Positions 8,775 through 17,477 of a stretch of DNA of 50,858 nt are shown piece by piece. Within the stretch, counting starts at the first letter, position 1, and the number at the start of each line of letters is the position of its first letter. The stretch is from Cytophagales bacterium CG12_big_fil_rev_8_21_14_0_65_40_12 (lineage in GTDB: Bacteria; Bacteroidota; Bacteroidia; Cytophagales; Cyclobacteriaceae). The notes below the pieces were generated by a model that was given only the letters and a program-made list of their open reading frames with translations, was not told the DNA's origin and did no database searches. Both the position numbers and the translations under genes were made by a program. The stretch lies in the NCBI GenBank assembly GCA_002786855.1, contig PCUU01000080.1, positions 1 to 50,858 on the forward strand, in the 5' to 3' direction.

Positions 8775-11700
8775 ATGAAATACATGAAGTATCTAATATC
8801 ATTTTTGATTTTGTTTTTAATCTCTTTAAATGGAATTGCCCAAGAAAAGGAGTTTGATTTTGAAGCGGAATGGGAGTTAGTCGCTCGATTAGAAATTCAA
8901 GGTTTACCTAAATCTGCTGTAGCCAAAGTAGATTCGATTTATTCAGCTGCCAAAGAGGCCAATGCGAAGGATCAGGTACTTAAATCGGTAATTTATCAAT
9001 CTAAGTTCATCTTACTTCTCGAAGAGGAAGCTCAGCAAAAAGTTATTAATAAGCTTCAATCTGAATTAGCTGTAAGTCAAAGGCCTGAACGCAACATTTT
9101 GGATGGCATCATGGCTAAGTTGTACTTAGATTACTTCAATGCCAACAGTTGGCAGTTGCGAAATCGATCAAAGATTAAAAACCTGAGCGCTGATTTTTTG
9201 ACCTGGGATTCTAAAACCTTATTAGATACCATCGCTTTTCGTTTTGGCCGTTCCCTAGCCTTTGACCAGAAGCAGCTTTCAACTCCAATTGAAGAATACA
9301 AAACATTGTTAACCAATGATGATAATGGGCACATTTATCGACCTCTACTATTTGATGTACTAGCGCATCAAGCCATCCAATTTTTGGTTGCCAATGATCA
9401 CCAACGTGCTCGACCAGAAAACAGATTTGCCTTTAATGACACAGACATATTTGCAATGCCCGACTCATTTGCCAGCTTGAGCATCATTCATCCAGATACA
9501 TCTTCCTATTTCATCCGCGCCTTAGGCATCTATCAAAGGCTAACAAAATTGCATTTGAATGATACCGTGCCATCAGCCTTGATTGACCTCACGCTAGCTA
9601 GGCTCTCCTTGGTTTATGAGCAAACGAGTTTGCCCAATAAAGATGATTTATACTTAAAAGCGCTAAACAGCTTAAAGTCACGGTTCGCCCAATATGAAAG
9701 TTCGACTCTCATTGATTTTAAAATTGCATATCAGCTAAATGAATTAGGGGATAAATATGACCCTAATGGTCTTAAAATTAACCAGTTCAAAAGAGCAGAG
9801 GCATTGGAAATCTGCAAGTTGGCAATTAAGAATTATCCTGAAAGTTTTGGTGCCACACAATGTGTCTCACTTGCCAAGGAGATTGAAATGTCTGAAGTTG
9901 ACTTGAGATCTGAACAATTTATTTTGCCTGATTCACCTGCCAAGATTTTACTGCGGTACAAGAATTACGATAGTCTATTTTTCTCCACTTATGCCATCAG
10001 TTTTGTGCAATATGATAAGTTCAGGGATTTGCCTTATGATTCTCTAAGCAAGGAATTTATCCAAGGTCTTGAGCCTGCGCAACAATGGACTACAAGGTTG
10101 AAGAATGAGCATGATTATCAAACTCATTCTACCGAAGTCTTATTTCCGCCACATCCTTTTGGCACCTACCTTACAGTGGTATCCAAAGGTGGAAATGGTG
10201 AAGCTATGGTGGCTTATGATTTGATTCAAGTAACCAATCTGGCCATTGTAAAAACAGAAACAGATAAGGAATACAATTACATTATTATCAATAGAAATAA
10301 TGGAGCGCCACAGGCCAATGTAGACTTTCATGTTTATTCACAAGGAAAGCAGAACATCCGAATTGATACCGCATTAATTTCGAATACGTCAGGAGAAGTA
10401 AGTTTTCCAAAAGTGAAAAATGGCTATGGAAACATTACTGTTGAACTGAAACAAGGCAAGGACAAAGCTGTTTTCAGGAACAACTATTTATATGGTAGTA
10501 GTAATTCACGATTAGTAGAAGACGAAGAAAGCTATACCGCTAACCTTCAGTTTTTCTCAGACCGAGCTATTTATCGGCCAGGTCAGGAAGTTTTTTTCAA
10601 AGGAATATTGATCAAGCAAACTAAGGATCGCTCTGAGGTGGTTGCTAATGAAAAATTATTGGTAATACTTCATAACCCAAATCGTGAGCCATTAGATTCA
10701 TTGGAATTGAAAACCAATGAATTTGGGTCAATTGCTGGAAGTTTCACCTTGCCAAACTCTGGTATGACGGGAGGGTTCTATATTGCAATTGATAAAGATT
10801 TAGCTAATTCTCTAATTTTAAAGGGAGCCAAAAATCATGACTATCAAACTCATTATTTCTCTGTTGAAGAATACAAACGTCCCAAGTTCGAAGTGGATTT
10901 TGAAACAATTACGGAAGCCTACAAGATCAATGACTCGGTATTTGTGAAGGGAAATGCGATTGCTTTTGCAGGGAGTAGTATCTCTAATGCGCGAGTAAAT
11001 TATACGGTTACACGAAATACATCTTTTGATAATTACAGAAACTATTCTTATCCAAGATATCCAATAAGTAATGAAGTAGATCTTGCCGTAGGCGAAGTCT
11101 ATACGGATCAATCAGGCGGTTTTATAATTCCCTTTAAAGCCTTGATTGACTCAACCGCCCCAACAGCGAACCAGCCTGTTTTTGTCTACAATATTGAAGC
11201 TACAGTAACCGATATTAATGGAGAAACACACAAGGCTAATACTCAGGTAAAAGTGGGTTATCACAGTTACCGAGTTTCGCTGGTTGTACCAAATCAGTTG
11301 GAAAGAAGCACAAAGTCTCCACGTTTTTATGCAGAAGCCAATTCGCTGAATGATCAATCGCAAGAAGTGAAGGGCTTTTTAACCATCAGTAAATTACAAG
11401 GCCCTAAAGCTGTCAAGCGTTCCGCTCCTTGGGATGCGCCAGATTATCCCGGATTCAGTATCGAAGAACACGAAAGGCTATTTCCACATTTGCCCTATCA
11501 AAACGAAGGCAATATTGAAGACTGGCCAGAAGCCAAGGTGTATTTTAAAGACTCTGTTTCTACGGGTGTTGATCATTCAATCGGCTTAGAAAAATTGGCT
11601 GAATGGCCTGTTGGGCATTATAAGGTTCAATTTACAACTACTGATCCCTCTGGCGCCTTACTTGAAGCCACGAAGACTTTCGAGCTATTAGACGCTAAAA

Positions 11701-14700
11701 GTAAAAGAGTTTCAGATAATCAATTGTTTATCTCCTCGCTTGATAAGGATAGTTATAAACCTGGTGAAAAAGCAGTTTTTCGCTATGGCACAGCAGCTAA
11801 AGGTTTGGTGGTTACTATATGGGTGAAAAAGGGGGATAAAGTTGTTCAGAGAGTCACTGAAACTTTGAATAGTGAATTCAAAACCTTAGAGATTCCTGTA
11901 GAAAGCTCCGATCAACGAGGCTTTGGAATCTCTTTCTTTTACTCGGCTTTCAATTCCTTTCATCAGGAATATATCAAAATCAATGTGCCTCATATCAGGC
12001 CAGAGCTCAATTTAGAGGTAGGTACTTTCAGAAATAAACTCCAACCTGGGGTAGAAGAAACTTGGTCATTTAAAATCACAGGTGAAAAGGGAGAGCAAAT
12101 GAATGCTGAACTCTTAGCCTCGATGTACGATGCTTCATTAGATCAGTTCAAGCAAAATACTTGGTCATTCAATCCCTTTATTTTGGATCAATACTATGCA
12201 AGAGGTCACTACGACACTGAGAACAGCTTCAACAGTACCTCTTTCAAGAATATTAACAGGTGGTATTCGGGTACACTGCCTCGACTTTATTATACCAATT
12301 TCAATTGGTTTGGCCTTGACTTCAATAATCCAGAAGGTGCTCAAAGTAGGTATGTAAGTACCCTTTGGTGGAAAAAGAGCCCGAGACCAGTGATTTCAAC
12401 AAAAATGACCAAAGTAAAGAATGGATATATCGAAGGGGTGATTATGGACGAAACAGGCTTGCCATTGCCCCAAGTAACCATTTTTACAGGAGATAGGGCT
12501 CAAATGACCAACACAAATAGCGATGGCACTTTTGAAATCAAAGCAAAGTACTTAGAGAATGTTTTTGTCAGTTTTTTGGGCTATAAAACCTTCAGTTTTG
12601 CCGTGGCTGAGGATAACTACTATCAAATTCTGATGGTGCCTGATGAAACCGCTTTGGCGGAAGTGGTAGTTGTTGGATATGGTATGAGGCTAGAGAAAAA
12701 ATCTCTTGGCTATAGTATTTCTGCGGTGGAGATACCGAACGAGGAAGAATTAGAGGAGGTACCTTCTACTCTTCAAGGCAAAGTGGCAGGGGTAGCTGGA
12801 TCCGGCCAACGCTTTGTACTCAGAGGCAATAGCTCAATTCAAGCTGGCCAAGAACCGCTTTATGTGGTGGATGGAGTCTTAAAGTCTGTTTCTGAAATTA
12901 GCCCGAACGATGTTGCCAGTATTGAAACGCTAAAGGGCGAATCAGCTACAGCTTTGTATGGTGCACAGGCGGTCAATGGTGTAGTTATTATCACTACCAA
13001 GAAGGGTTTGCAAAAGCAAAACGAACTTTTGGCCCAAGTAAAAACAAGACAAAACTTAAACGAAACCGCATTCTTTTTCCCTCAATTGCGAACCAACGAA
13101 AAAGGAGAAGTATCATTCAATTTCACGAGTCCAGAGTCTTTAACGCAATGGAATTTGCAGCTTTTGGCCCATAGCAAAAACCTAGCTTCGGCCTTGCTGA
13201 AAAAGAAAGTCGTAACGCAAAAGGAGTTGATGGTTTTACCCAACCTGCCTCGCTTTTTTCGTGAAGGAGATACGCTTTATTTATCCGCTAAAGTGGCGAG
13301 TTTAAGCTTAGACACTTTAAGTGGTTTCGGTCAATTGCAGTTATTCGATGCCGAGACTAATACATTGCTCGAAGGCTTGATCTTGGACAAAGTAGGCAAT
13401 AAGAATTTTATCCTTAGCCCGAAAGGGAGCATTAACCTGGAGTGGAAATTGGCCATTCCTGCCGGTACTCAAGCCATTCGATATAAAATTGTGGCTGCTG
13501 CCAATGATTTTTCTGATGGTGAAGAAAGTATCATTCCAGTACTTCCTAACCGAATGATGGTGCAAGAAAGTCTGCCGCTTTGGGTAGACTCAAAAAGTAC
13601 GAACGAGTTTTCACTTGATAAACTCAAGAACAATCAATCGTCAACTTTGACTAATCATAGTCTTACCTTGACGATGACCACCAATCCGATTTGGGAAGCA
13701 ATTCAGAGCTTGCCTTATCTGATAGAATACCCTTATGAATGTGCAGAACAAACCTTTTCGAGGTACTTTGCCAATAGCTTAGGTAGCTTTTTGATTGCTC
13801 AAAACCCGAGGATAGAATCCACTTTTGAGGCATGGCAAAAGGCTGGAAATCTGGAAAGCGATCTGGAGAAGAATCCAGAACTGAAATCTATATTGATTGA
13901 AGAAACCCCTTGGCTTCGCGAAGCCAAAAACGAAACAGAGCAAAAAAGCAGAATGGCCATGCTCTTTGAATCTCAAAAGATGCAAGACGGTCTGCAAAGT
14001 GCGTTGAGCAAGCTGGCCGAAATGCAAATGTCATCTGGTGGTTTTCCTTGGTTTGCAGGTAGCAATCGTGAAAGCCTTTATATTTCTCAACATATTTTAA
14101 CTGGACTGGCGCGTTTGAAAAGTATAACGGGTTCAGAAAGTGGTGATAAGATAATCGAGAATGGTATTTCCTATCTGAATGAGGTAATTGAAGAACGTTA
14201 TGCTTCAATATTGAAGCGCAAGAATACCGATCCTAACGATAAACATATAGGGTTTATTGAAGTTCAAAACCTTTATGTCAGATCACTAATGGATGAAGAA
14301 CCCACAACCGAAATACGGAAAGCTGCATTGGACTATTATGAACAGCAGGCTTTTACTTTTTGGTCGAGATTGGACTTACAAAGTCAAGCCATGATTGCAC
14401 TTTATGCCCATAGCAAGGGTAATAAAAGAGTCGTGAAGCGAATTATGAAATCGCTAAAAGAGAGATCACTTCAATCACCTGAACTCGGTATTTACTGGAA
14501 AACCAATCAATCGGGTTGGTCTTCATGGGAATCCCCAATTGAAACTCAGGCGATGCTAATCGAAGCATTTTCTACCATCACAGAAGATCAAAAATTTGTA
14601 GAAGGTCTTAAACAATGGCTCTTAGCACAAAAAAGAGTAAGCCGTTGGAAGTCTACCAAAGCCACTACCGATGCAATTTTTGCCTTAATTTCTACTGAGC

Positions 14701-15368
14701 ATTCTCTGAACGAAACTCCTAATGCCATGACTGTTAAGGTTGGCGAAGAGACAGTTTTATCAAGTAACGTCAAACCCGATAATCAAGAGGAGGGCACGGG
14801 CTATTTTAAAAAGGTTTGGAATACTACTGAAGTCAAAAATGAAATGGCTAGCATTAGTATTGACAACCAAAATAACACAATTGCTTGGGGCGGATTGTAT
14901 TGGCAATACTTCGAAGATTTAGACAAAATGACATCTTCCAACACTAACCTTTCAATAGAAAAGGAGCTCTATAGAGTCGTAGGTATTGCCGCAAACGAGT
15001 CTTTGGAATTGATTACACCATCATCAGAACTCGCCCTTGGAGAATTGGTAAGGGTTCGCATTGTTTTGCGCTCGGATAGGAATATGGAATTTATCCATTT
15101 AAAGGACATGAGGGCCTCGGGTCTTGAACCGACTAATGTACTTTCGAGCTATAAATGGCAGGATGGTTTAGGCTATTATGAAAGCACACGAGATGCTGCT
15201 ACTCACTTCTTCATAGAATATTTACCCAAAGGTACTTTCGTTTTCGAATATGATTTAAGGGTGAATAATAAAGGTGAATTTTCGAATGGCATAACCTCTA
15301 TCGAAAACATGTACGCTCCAGAATTTTCAGCTCATTCTAAAGGCCAAAGGATTAAGGTGGGGAATTAA
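8775..15368 (+). CDS. Giant alpha-2-macroglobulin-family protein with embedded CarboxypepD_reg and TonB-plug domains
   Basis: Exported protein of about 2197 residues from the ATG at 8775 (an in-frame TTG lies at 8760). Order: signal peptide (ends NGIAQ, with no lipobox), a helical/TPR-like N-terminal region (to about 380), then macroglobulin domains including the MG2 hallmark FSDRAIYRPGQEVFFKG (about 600). Near 1116 come the end of the bait-region domain (MYDASLDQF), then a CarboxypepD_reg domain (about 1220-1290), the SusC hallmark EVVVVGYG and a TonB-plug domain (about 1300-1420: LYVVDGV, LKGESATALYG, NGVVIITTKKG). The MG7-type A2M domain follows (RQNLNETAFFFPQL). The thioester motif CAEQ, with its Cys codon at 13740-13742, is followed by the thioester domain and a receptor-binding-like C-terminus. 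Bacterial A2Ms trap attacking proteases through the thioester. The plug insertion is unusual. No beta-barrel and no adjacent penicillin-binding protein gene are present. Confidence 0.88.
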   Translation: MKYMKYLISFLILFLISLNGIAQEKEFDFEAEWELVARLEIQGLPKSAVAKVDSIYSAAKEANAKDQVLKSVIYQSKFILLLEEEAQQKVINKLQSELAVSQRPERNILDGIMAKLYLDYFNANSWQLRNRSKIKNLSADFLTWDSKTLLDTIAFRFGRSLAFDQKQLSTPIEEYKTLLTNDDNGHIYRPLLFDVLAHQAIQFLVANDHQRARPENRFAFNDTDIFAMPDSFASLSIIHPDTSSYFIRALGIYQRLTKLHLNDTVPSALIDLTLARLSLVYEQTSLPNKDDLYLKALNSLKSRFAQYESSTLIDFKIAYQLNELGDKYDPNGLKINQFKRAEALEICKLAIKNYPESFGATQCVSLAKEIEMSEVDLRSEQFILPDSPAKILLRYKNYDSLFFSTYAISFVQYDKFRDLPYDSLSKEFIQGLEPAQQWTTRLKNEHDYQTHSTEVLFPPHPFGTYLTVVSKGGNGEAMVAYDLIQVTNLAIVKTETDKEYNYIIINRNNGAPQANVDFHVYSQGKQNIRIDTALISNTSGEVSFPKVKNGYGNITVELKQGKDKAVFRNNYLYGSSNSRLVEDEESYTANLQFFSDRAIYRPGQEVFFKGILIKQTKDRSEVVANEKLLVILHNPNREPLDSLELKTNEFGSIAGSFTLPNSGMTGGFYIAIDKDLANSLILKGAKNHDYQTHYFSVEEYKRPKFEVDFETITEAYKINDSVFVKGNAIAFAGSSISNARVNYTVTRNTSFDNYRNYSYPRYPISNEVDLAVGEVYTDQSGGFIIPFKALIDSTAPTANQPVFVYNIEATVTDINGETHKANTQVKVGYHSYRVSLVVPNQLERSTKSPRFYAEANSLNDQSQEVKGFLTISKLQGPKAVKRSAPWDAPDYPGFSIEEHERLFPHLPYQNEGNIEDWPEAKVYFKDSVSTGVDHSIGLEKLAEWPVGHYKVQFTTTDPSGALLEATKTFELLDAKSKRVSDNQLFISSLDKDSYKPGEKAVFRYGTAAKGLVVTIWVKKGDKVVQRVTETLNSEFKTLEIPVESSDQRGFGISFFYSAFNSFHQEYIKINVPHIRPELNLEVGTFRNKLQPGVEETWSFKITGEKGEQMNAELLASMYDASLDQFKQNTWSFNPFILDQYYARGHYDTENSFNSTSFKNINRWYSGTLPRLYYTNFNWFGLDFNNPEGAQSRYVSTLWWKKSPRPVISTKMTKVKNGYIEGVIMDETGLPLPQVTIFTGDRAQMTNTNSDGTFEIKAKYLENVFVSFLGYKTFSFAVAEDNYYQILMVPDETALAEVVVVGYGMRLEKKSLGYSISAVEIPNEEELEEVPSTLQGKVAGVAGSGQRFVLRGNSSIQAGQEPLYVVDGVLKSVSEISPNDVASIETLKGESATALYGAQAVNGVVIITTKKGLQKQNELLAQVKTRQNLNETAFFFPQLRTNEKGEVSFNFTSPESLTQWNLQLLAHSKNLASALLKKKVVTQKELMVLPNLPRFFREGDTLYLSAKVASLSLDTLSGFGQLQLFDAETNTLLEGLILDKVGNKNFILSPKGSINLEWKLAIPAGTQAIRYKIVAAANDFSDGEESIIPVLPNRMMVQESLPLWVDSKSTNEFSLDKLKNNQSSTLTNHSLTLTMTTNPIWEAIQSLPYLIEYPYECAEQTFSRYFANSLGSFLIAQNPRIESTFEAWQKAGNLESDLEKNPELKSILIEETPWLREAKNETEQKSRMAMLFESQKMQDGLQSALSKLAEMQMSSGGFPWFAGSNRESLYISQHILTGLARLKSITGSESGDKIIENGISYLNEVIEERYASILKRKNTDPNDKHIGFIEVQNLYVRSLMDEEPTTEIRKAALDYYEQQAFTFWSRLDLQSQAMIALYAHSKGNKRVVKRIMKSLKERSLQSPELGIYWKTNQSGWSSWESPIETQAMLIEAFSTITEDQKFVEGLKQWLLAQKRVSRWKSTKATTDAIFALISTEHSLNETPNAMTVKVGEETVLSSNVKPDNQEEGTGYFKKVWNTTEVKNEMASISIDNQNNTIAWGGLYWQYFEDLDKMTSSNTNLSIEKELYRVVGIAANESLELITPSSELALGELVRVRIVLRSDRNMEFIHLKDMRASGLEPTNVLSSYKWQDGLGYYESTRDAATHFFIEYLPKGTFVFEYDLRVNNKGEFSNGITSIENMYAPEFSAHSKGQRIKVGN

Positions 15369-15440
15369 CTACTGCTAATCGAGAGCCTTTTTGTAAAGAG
15401 AAATTGAGTATTTTGAAACGAAATGCCTTGATCTATTAAC

Positions 15441-15473
15441 AACTTTTGGAAAGTTCGAAACTTTCCAAAAGTT
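15441..15473. repeat. RAYT-associated hairpin, copy 1 (intergenic)
   Basis: Inverted repeat with 15-base arms AACTTTTGGAAAGTT / AACTTTCCAAAAGTT around CGA, followed by TAGGATACC. It is identical over 31 bases to copies at 15698 and 16168. It lies 24 bases before the RAYT start codon and 72 bases after the macroglobulin stop. It is probably a REP-like element recognised by the adjacent Y1 transposase. Confidence 0.85.
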
Positions 15474-15496
15474 AGGATACCGCAAAACTTAATTGT

Positions 15497-16096
15497 ATGC
15501 AGCCAGAAAAGTTATATCACATTTATAACCACGCCAACGGAGCAGAAAACCTTTTTAGGGAGGTAGAGAATTACCGTTATTTTCTTCGGCAATGGGAAAA
15601 GCACATTCAGCCTATTGCTGATTCTTTAGCCTACTGTTTAATGCCTAATCACTTTCATTTTTTAATAAAAGTTAAAGATCAATCGGAGCTCGAAGCGACT
15701 TTTGGAAAGTTCGAAACTTTCCAAAAGTTAGAGTACCACCTTAGCAAGCAGTTTGCGAACTTCTTTAGTAGCTATACACAGTCCTACAATAAAAAATACC
15801 AACGCAGAGGAGGTCTTTTTGCTGCAAATTTTCGCAAGAAAGAGATTAACTCTAGCGCCTACATATCCAGAGTAATCGCTTATATCCATACCAATCCTGT
15901 ACTTCACGGATTTACAAAAAACTTAGAAGAATGGCCTTTTTGCAGCTATAATGCTTACCTATCGAATAAGGTGACTCTCTTAAATGTAGAATATGTCCTT
16001 GACTGGTTTGGAGGCAAAGAAGAATTCATAAAATTCCACCAATCCTACCTAGAACAGGCGAATTATTTAGAGGATAGCCAGAAACTCGAACTCTAG
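15497..16096 (+). CDS. REP-associated tyrosine transposase (RAYT, Y1_Tnp family)
   Basis: Protein of 199 residues of the IS200-like Y1 (HUH) superfamily in its single-copy RAYT form. Signs are the N-terminal LYHIYNHANGAENLFRE, the HUH motif in MPNHFHFLIK (about 49-58), the KYQRRGGLFAANFRKK segment, the helix with YIHTNP that carries a tyrosine in the expected catalytic region, and the final EWPFCSYNAY typical of RAYTs. RAYTs nick single-stranded REP hairpins and are thought to spread them. A 31-bp hairpin identical to the flanking ones lies inside the gene at 15698-15728 and is translated as an extra TFGKFETFQKL in the variable loop after the HUH motif, keeping the frame. No terminal inverted repeats or target duplication were found, so this is not a classical IS. 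Confidence 0.88.
   Translation: MQPEKLYHIYNHANGAENLFREVENYRYFLRQWEKHIQPIADSLAYCLMPNHFHFLIKVKDQSELEATFGKFETFQKLEYHLSKQFANFFSSYTQSYNKKYQRRGGLFAANFRKKEINSSAYISRVIAYIHTNPVLHGFTKNLEEWPFCSYNAYLSNKVTLLNVEYVLDWFGGKEEFIKFHQSYLEQANYLEDSQKLEL
15698..15728. repeat. RAYT-associated hairpin, copy 2 (inside the RAYT gene)
   Basis: Inverted repeat with 14-base arms ACTTTTGGAAAGTT / AACTTTCCAAAAGT around CGA, identical to the flanking copies. It is read in frame as part of the transposase, so the hairpin is also present in its mRNA. Confidence 0.9.
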
Positions 16097-16119
16097 CTAA
16101 AAGGAGGTTGGAGAGCTAA

Positions 16120-16272
16120 ATTCATTATTTGATGGTCAAGACTAAAAGCGAGACAGAAGACGAAATGACTTTTGGAAAGTTCGAAACTTTCCAAAAGTTA
16201 GGATGCCACCTTAGCAAACTGTTTGCGAACTTCTTTAGCCGCTATTTTATTCACCTGGGCTGCATTCCCTAA
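16120..16272 (+). pseudogene. Decayed fragment of a second RAYT gene
   Basis: Translation in one frame gives IHYLMVKTKSETEDEMTF, then the hairpin-encoded GKFETFQKL, then GCHLSKLFANFFSRY before a stop. This parallels residues from the HUH motif through HLSKQFANFFSSY of the intact RAYT 450 bases upstream. After the hairpin, 41 of 48 bases match (TTAGGATGCC... versus TTAGAGTACC...). A stop codon precedes it at 16117-16119 and no N- or C-terminal parts remain. The remnant carries the hairpin at the same place, so it descends from a RAYT copy that already contained the insertion, either through partial tandem duplication or as a relic of an older copy. Confidence 0.75.
16168..16198. repeat. RAYT-associated hairpin, copy 3 (in the RAYT remnant)
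   Basis: Third identical 31-base hairpin (14-base arms, CGA centre). The bases that follow remain similar to those following copy 2, and the following TTAGGAT also resembles copy 1. It lies between the RAYT stop and the end of recF. Confidence 0.9.
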
Positions 16273-16284
16273 TCCATCTAATGA

Positions 16285-17382
16285 TTAGGAAACCACTTTT
16301 CCACCTTCCATTTCAAAAAACTTGACTTCGTGGCCGATGGTATCGAAGATTTTATGGCTGCGTTCAGGCCTTGCATCGGTTACAAAGATTTGCCCGAAGG
16401 CATCAGAAGCTACCATTTCCATCAATTTAGTAATGCGAAAATCATCCAGCTTATCGAAAATATCATCCAGGAGGAGCAGTGGTTTCGAACCTGTTTCGGT
16501 ATTGATATAATCGAAGTTGGCGAGTTTGAGCGCGATCAAATAACTTTTTTGTTGGCCTTGAGAGCCGAATTTTTTGATCAATTCGCCTTCCATCATAAAG
16601 GGATAATCATCTTTATGAATGCCAACATTCGTCCGTTTTAGAATAATGTCTTTTTTGATATTCTGTTTGAACAGGGCCGCAATATCTTGATCAAAATCGG
16701 ATTCATACAGCAAATCTATCGGTTCACTTTCCTCAGAGAGCTGCGCATAATGATGTTCGACTATGGGTTTAAATGCTTGGATAAAGCTTTTTCGTTGCGA
16801 ATGTATTTTGCCACCTAAATCAATCAATTGATCTGTGTATTGCTGTAAAAGGGCTGCATCGAAATAATCACGATCAGCGAACTGCTTCAGCAGGCCATTC
16901 CGTTGTTTCAATACGTGATTGTAATTAATCAATTGATTGAGATAAACCTGACTCGTTTGAGCGATGATGGCATCAAAAAATTTGCGCCTGTCTTCACTGC
17001 CATTTCTGATTACATCGGTGTCATTCGGTGCGATCAATACCACTGGGAATTTGCCTAAATGCTCGCTCGCTTTTTTGTAAGGCTTGTCATCTAACTTGAT
17101 TAGCTTCTTTTTACCTATTTGCATTCCACACACAATGGTGCTGATTCTTTCGCCCAAATTCATTTTCCCTTTTAGGCTAAAAAAATCTTCACCATGCAGG
17201 GTACATTGATTGTCTTGCGGATTAAAAGCGCTACGGGTAATGCACAAATAATGAATGGCATCTAACAGGTTAGTTTTTCCACTTCCATTTTTTCCTATAA
17301 AGCAGTTAATTTCGGGCGAAAAGGCCACATTTAAGCTTTCGTAGTTCTTGAAATTGTGAAGGCCGATAGATTCCAGATGCAT
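16285..17382 (-). CDS. recF: DNA replication and repair protein RecF
   Basis: SMC-like ATPase that loads RecA at gaps together with RecO and RecR during recombinational repair. 365 residues from the ATG at 17382, which gives the conserved start MHLESIGLHNFKNYE. A longer frame to 17487 has no sensible start and overlaps pdhA. Motifs: Walker A GKNGSGKT (30-37), a Q-loop/arm region, an ABC signature FGSQGQQKSYLIALKLA, and Walker B LLLLDDIFDKLD. The length is normal for the family. It diverges from pdhA with 95 bases between the starts, and its 3' end abuts the RAYT remnant. Confidence 0.95.
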   Translation of the reverse strand: MHLESIGLHNFKNYESLNVAFSPEINCFIGKNGSGKTNLLDAIHYLCITRSAFNPQDNQCTLHGEDFFSLKGKMNLGERISTIVCGMQIGKKKLIKLDDKPYKKASEHLGKFPVVLIAPNDTDVIRNGSEDRRKFFDAIIAQTSQVYLNQLINYNHVLKQRNGLLKQFADRDYFDAALLQQYTDQLIDLGGKIHSQRKSFIQAFKPIVEHHYAQLSEESEPIDLLYESDFDQDIAALFKQNIKKDIILKRTNVGIHKDDYPFMMEGELIKKFGSQGQQKSYLIALKLANFDYINTETGSKPLLLLDDIFDKLDDFRITKLMEMVASDAFGQIFVTDARPERSHKIFDTIGHEVKFFEMEGGKVVS

Positions 17383-17477
17383 TAATTTCGAAGTTGATCG
17401 TTTTTGTCTTATTTTCGCAATCCGATTTAAACAAGTAAAATAAAGGAGACGCTGATTTCCTTCAAATATATTGACGA

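Noticed and set aside
8775-15368. Possible artificial fusion of a SusC gene and an A2M gene
   Set aside because: The frame is continuous, A2M domains resume normally after the plug domain, and no SusC barrel sequence or frameshift is present, so the fusion looks real.
15441-15473. Hairpin copy 1 as an intrinsic terminator of the macroglobulin gene
   Set aside because: The stem is strong but no T tract follows on either strand, and identical copies occur inside coding sequence.
15441-16198. RAYT locus as a complete insertion sequence
   Set aside because: No terminal inverted repeats or target-site duplication were found, and the hairpins flank and interrupt the gene instead of bounding it as one unit.
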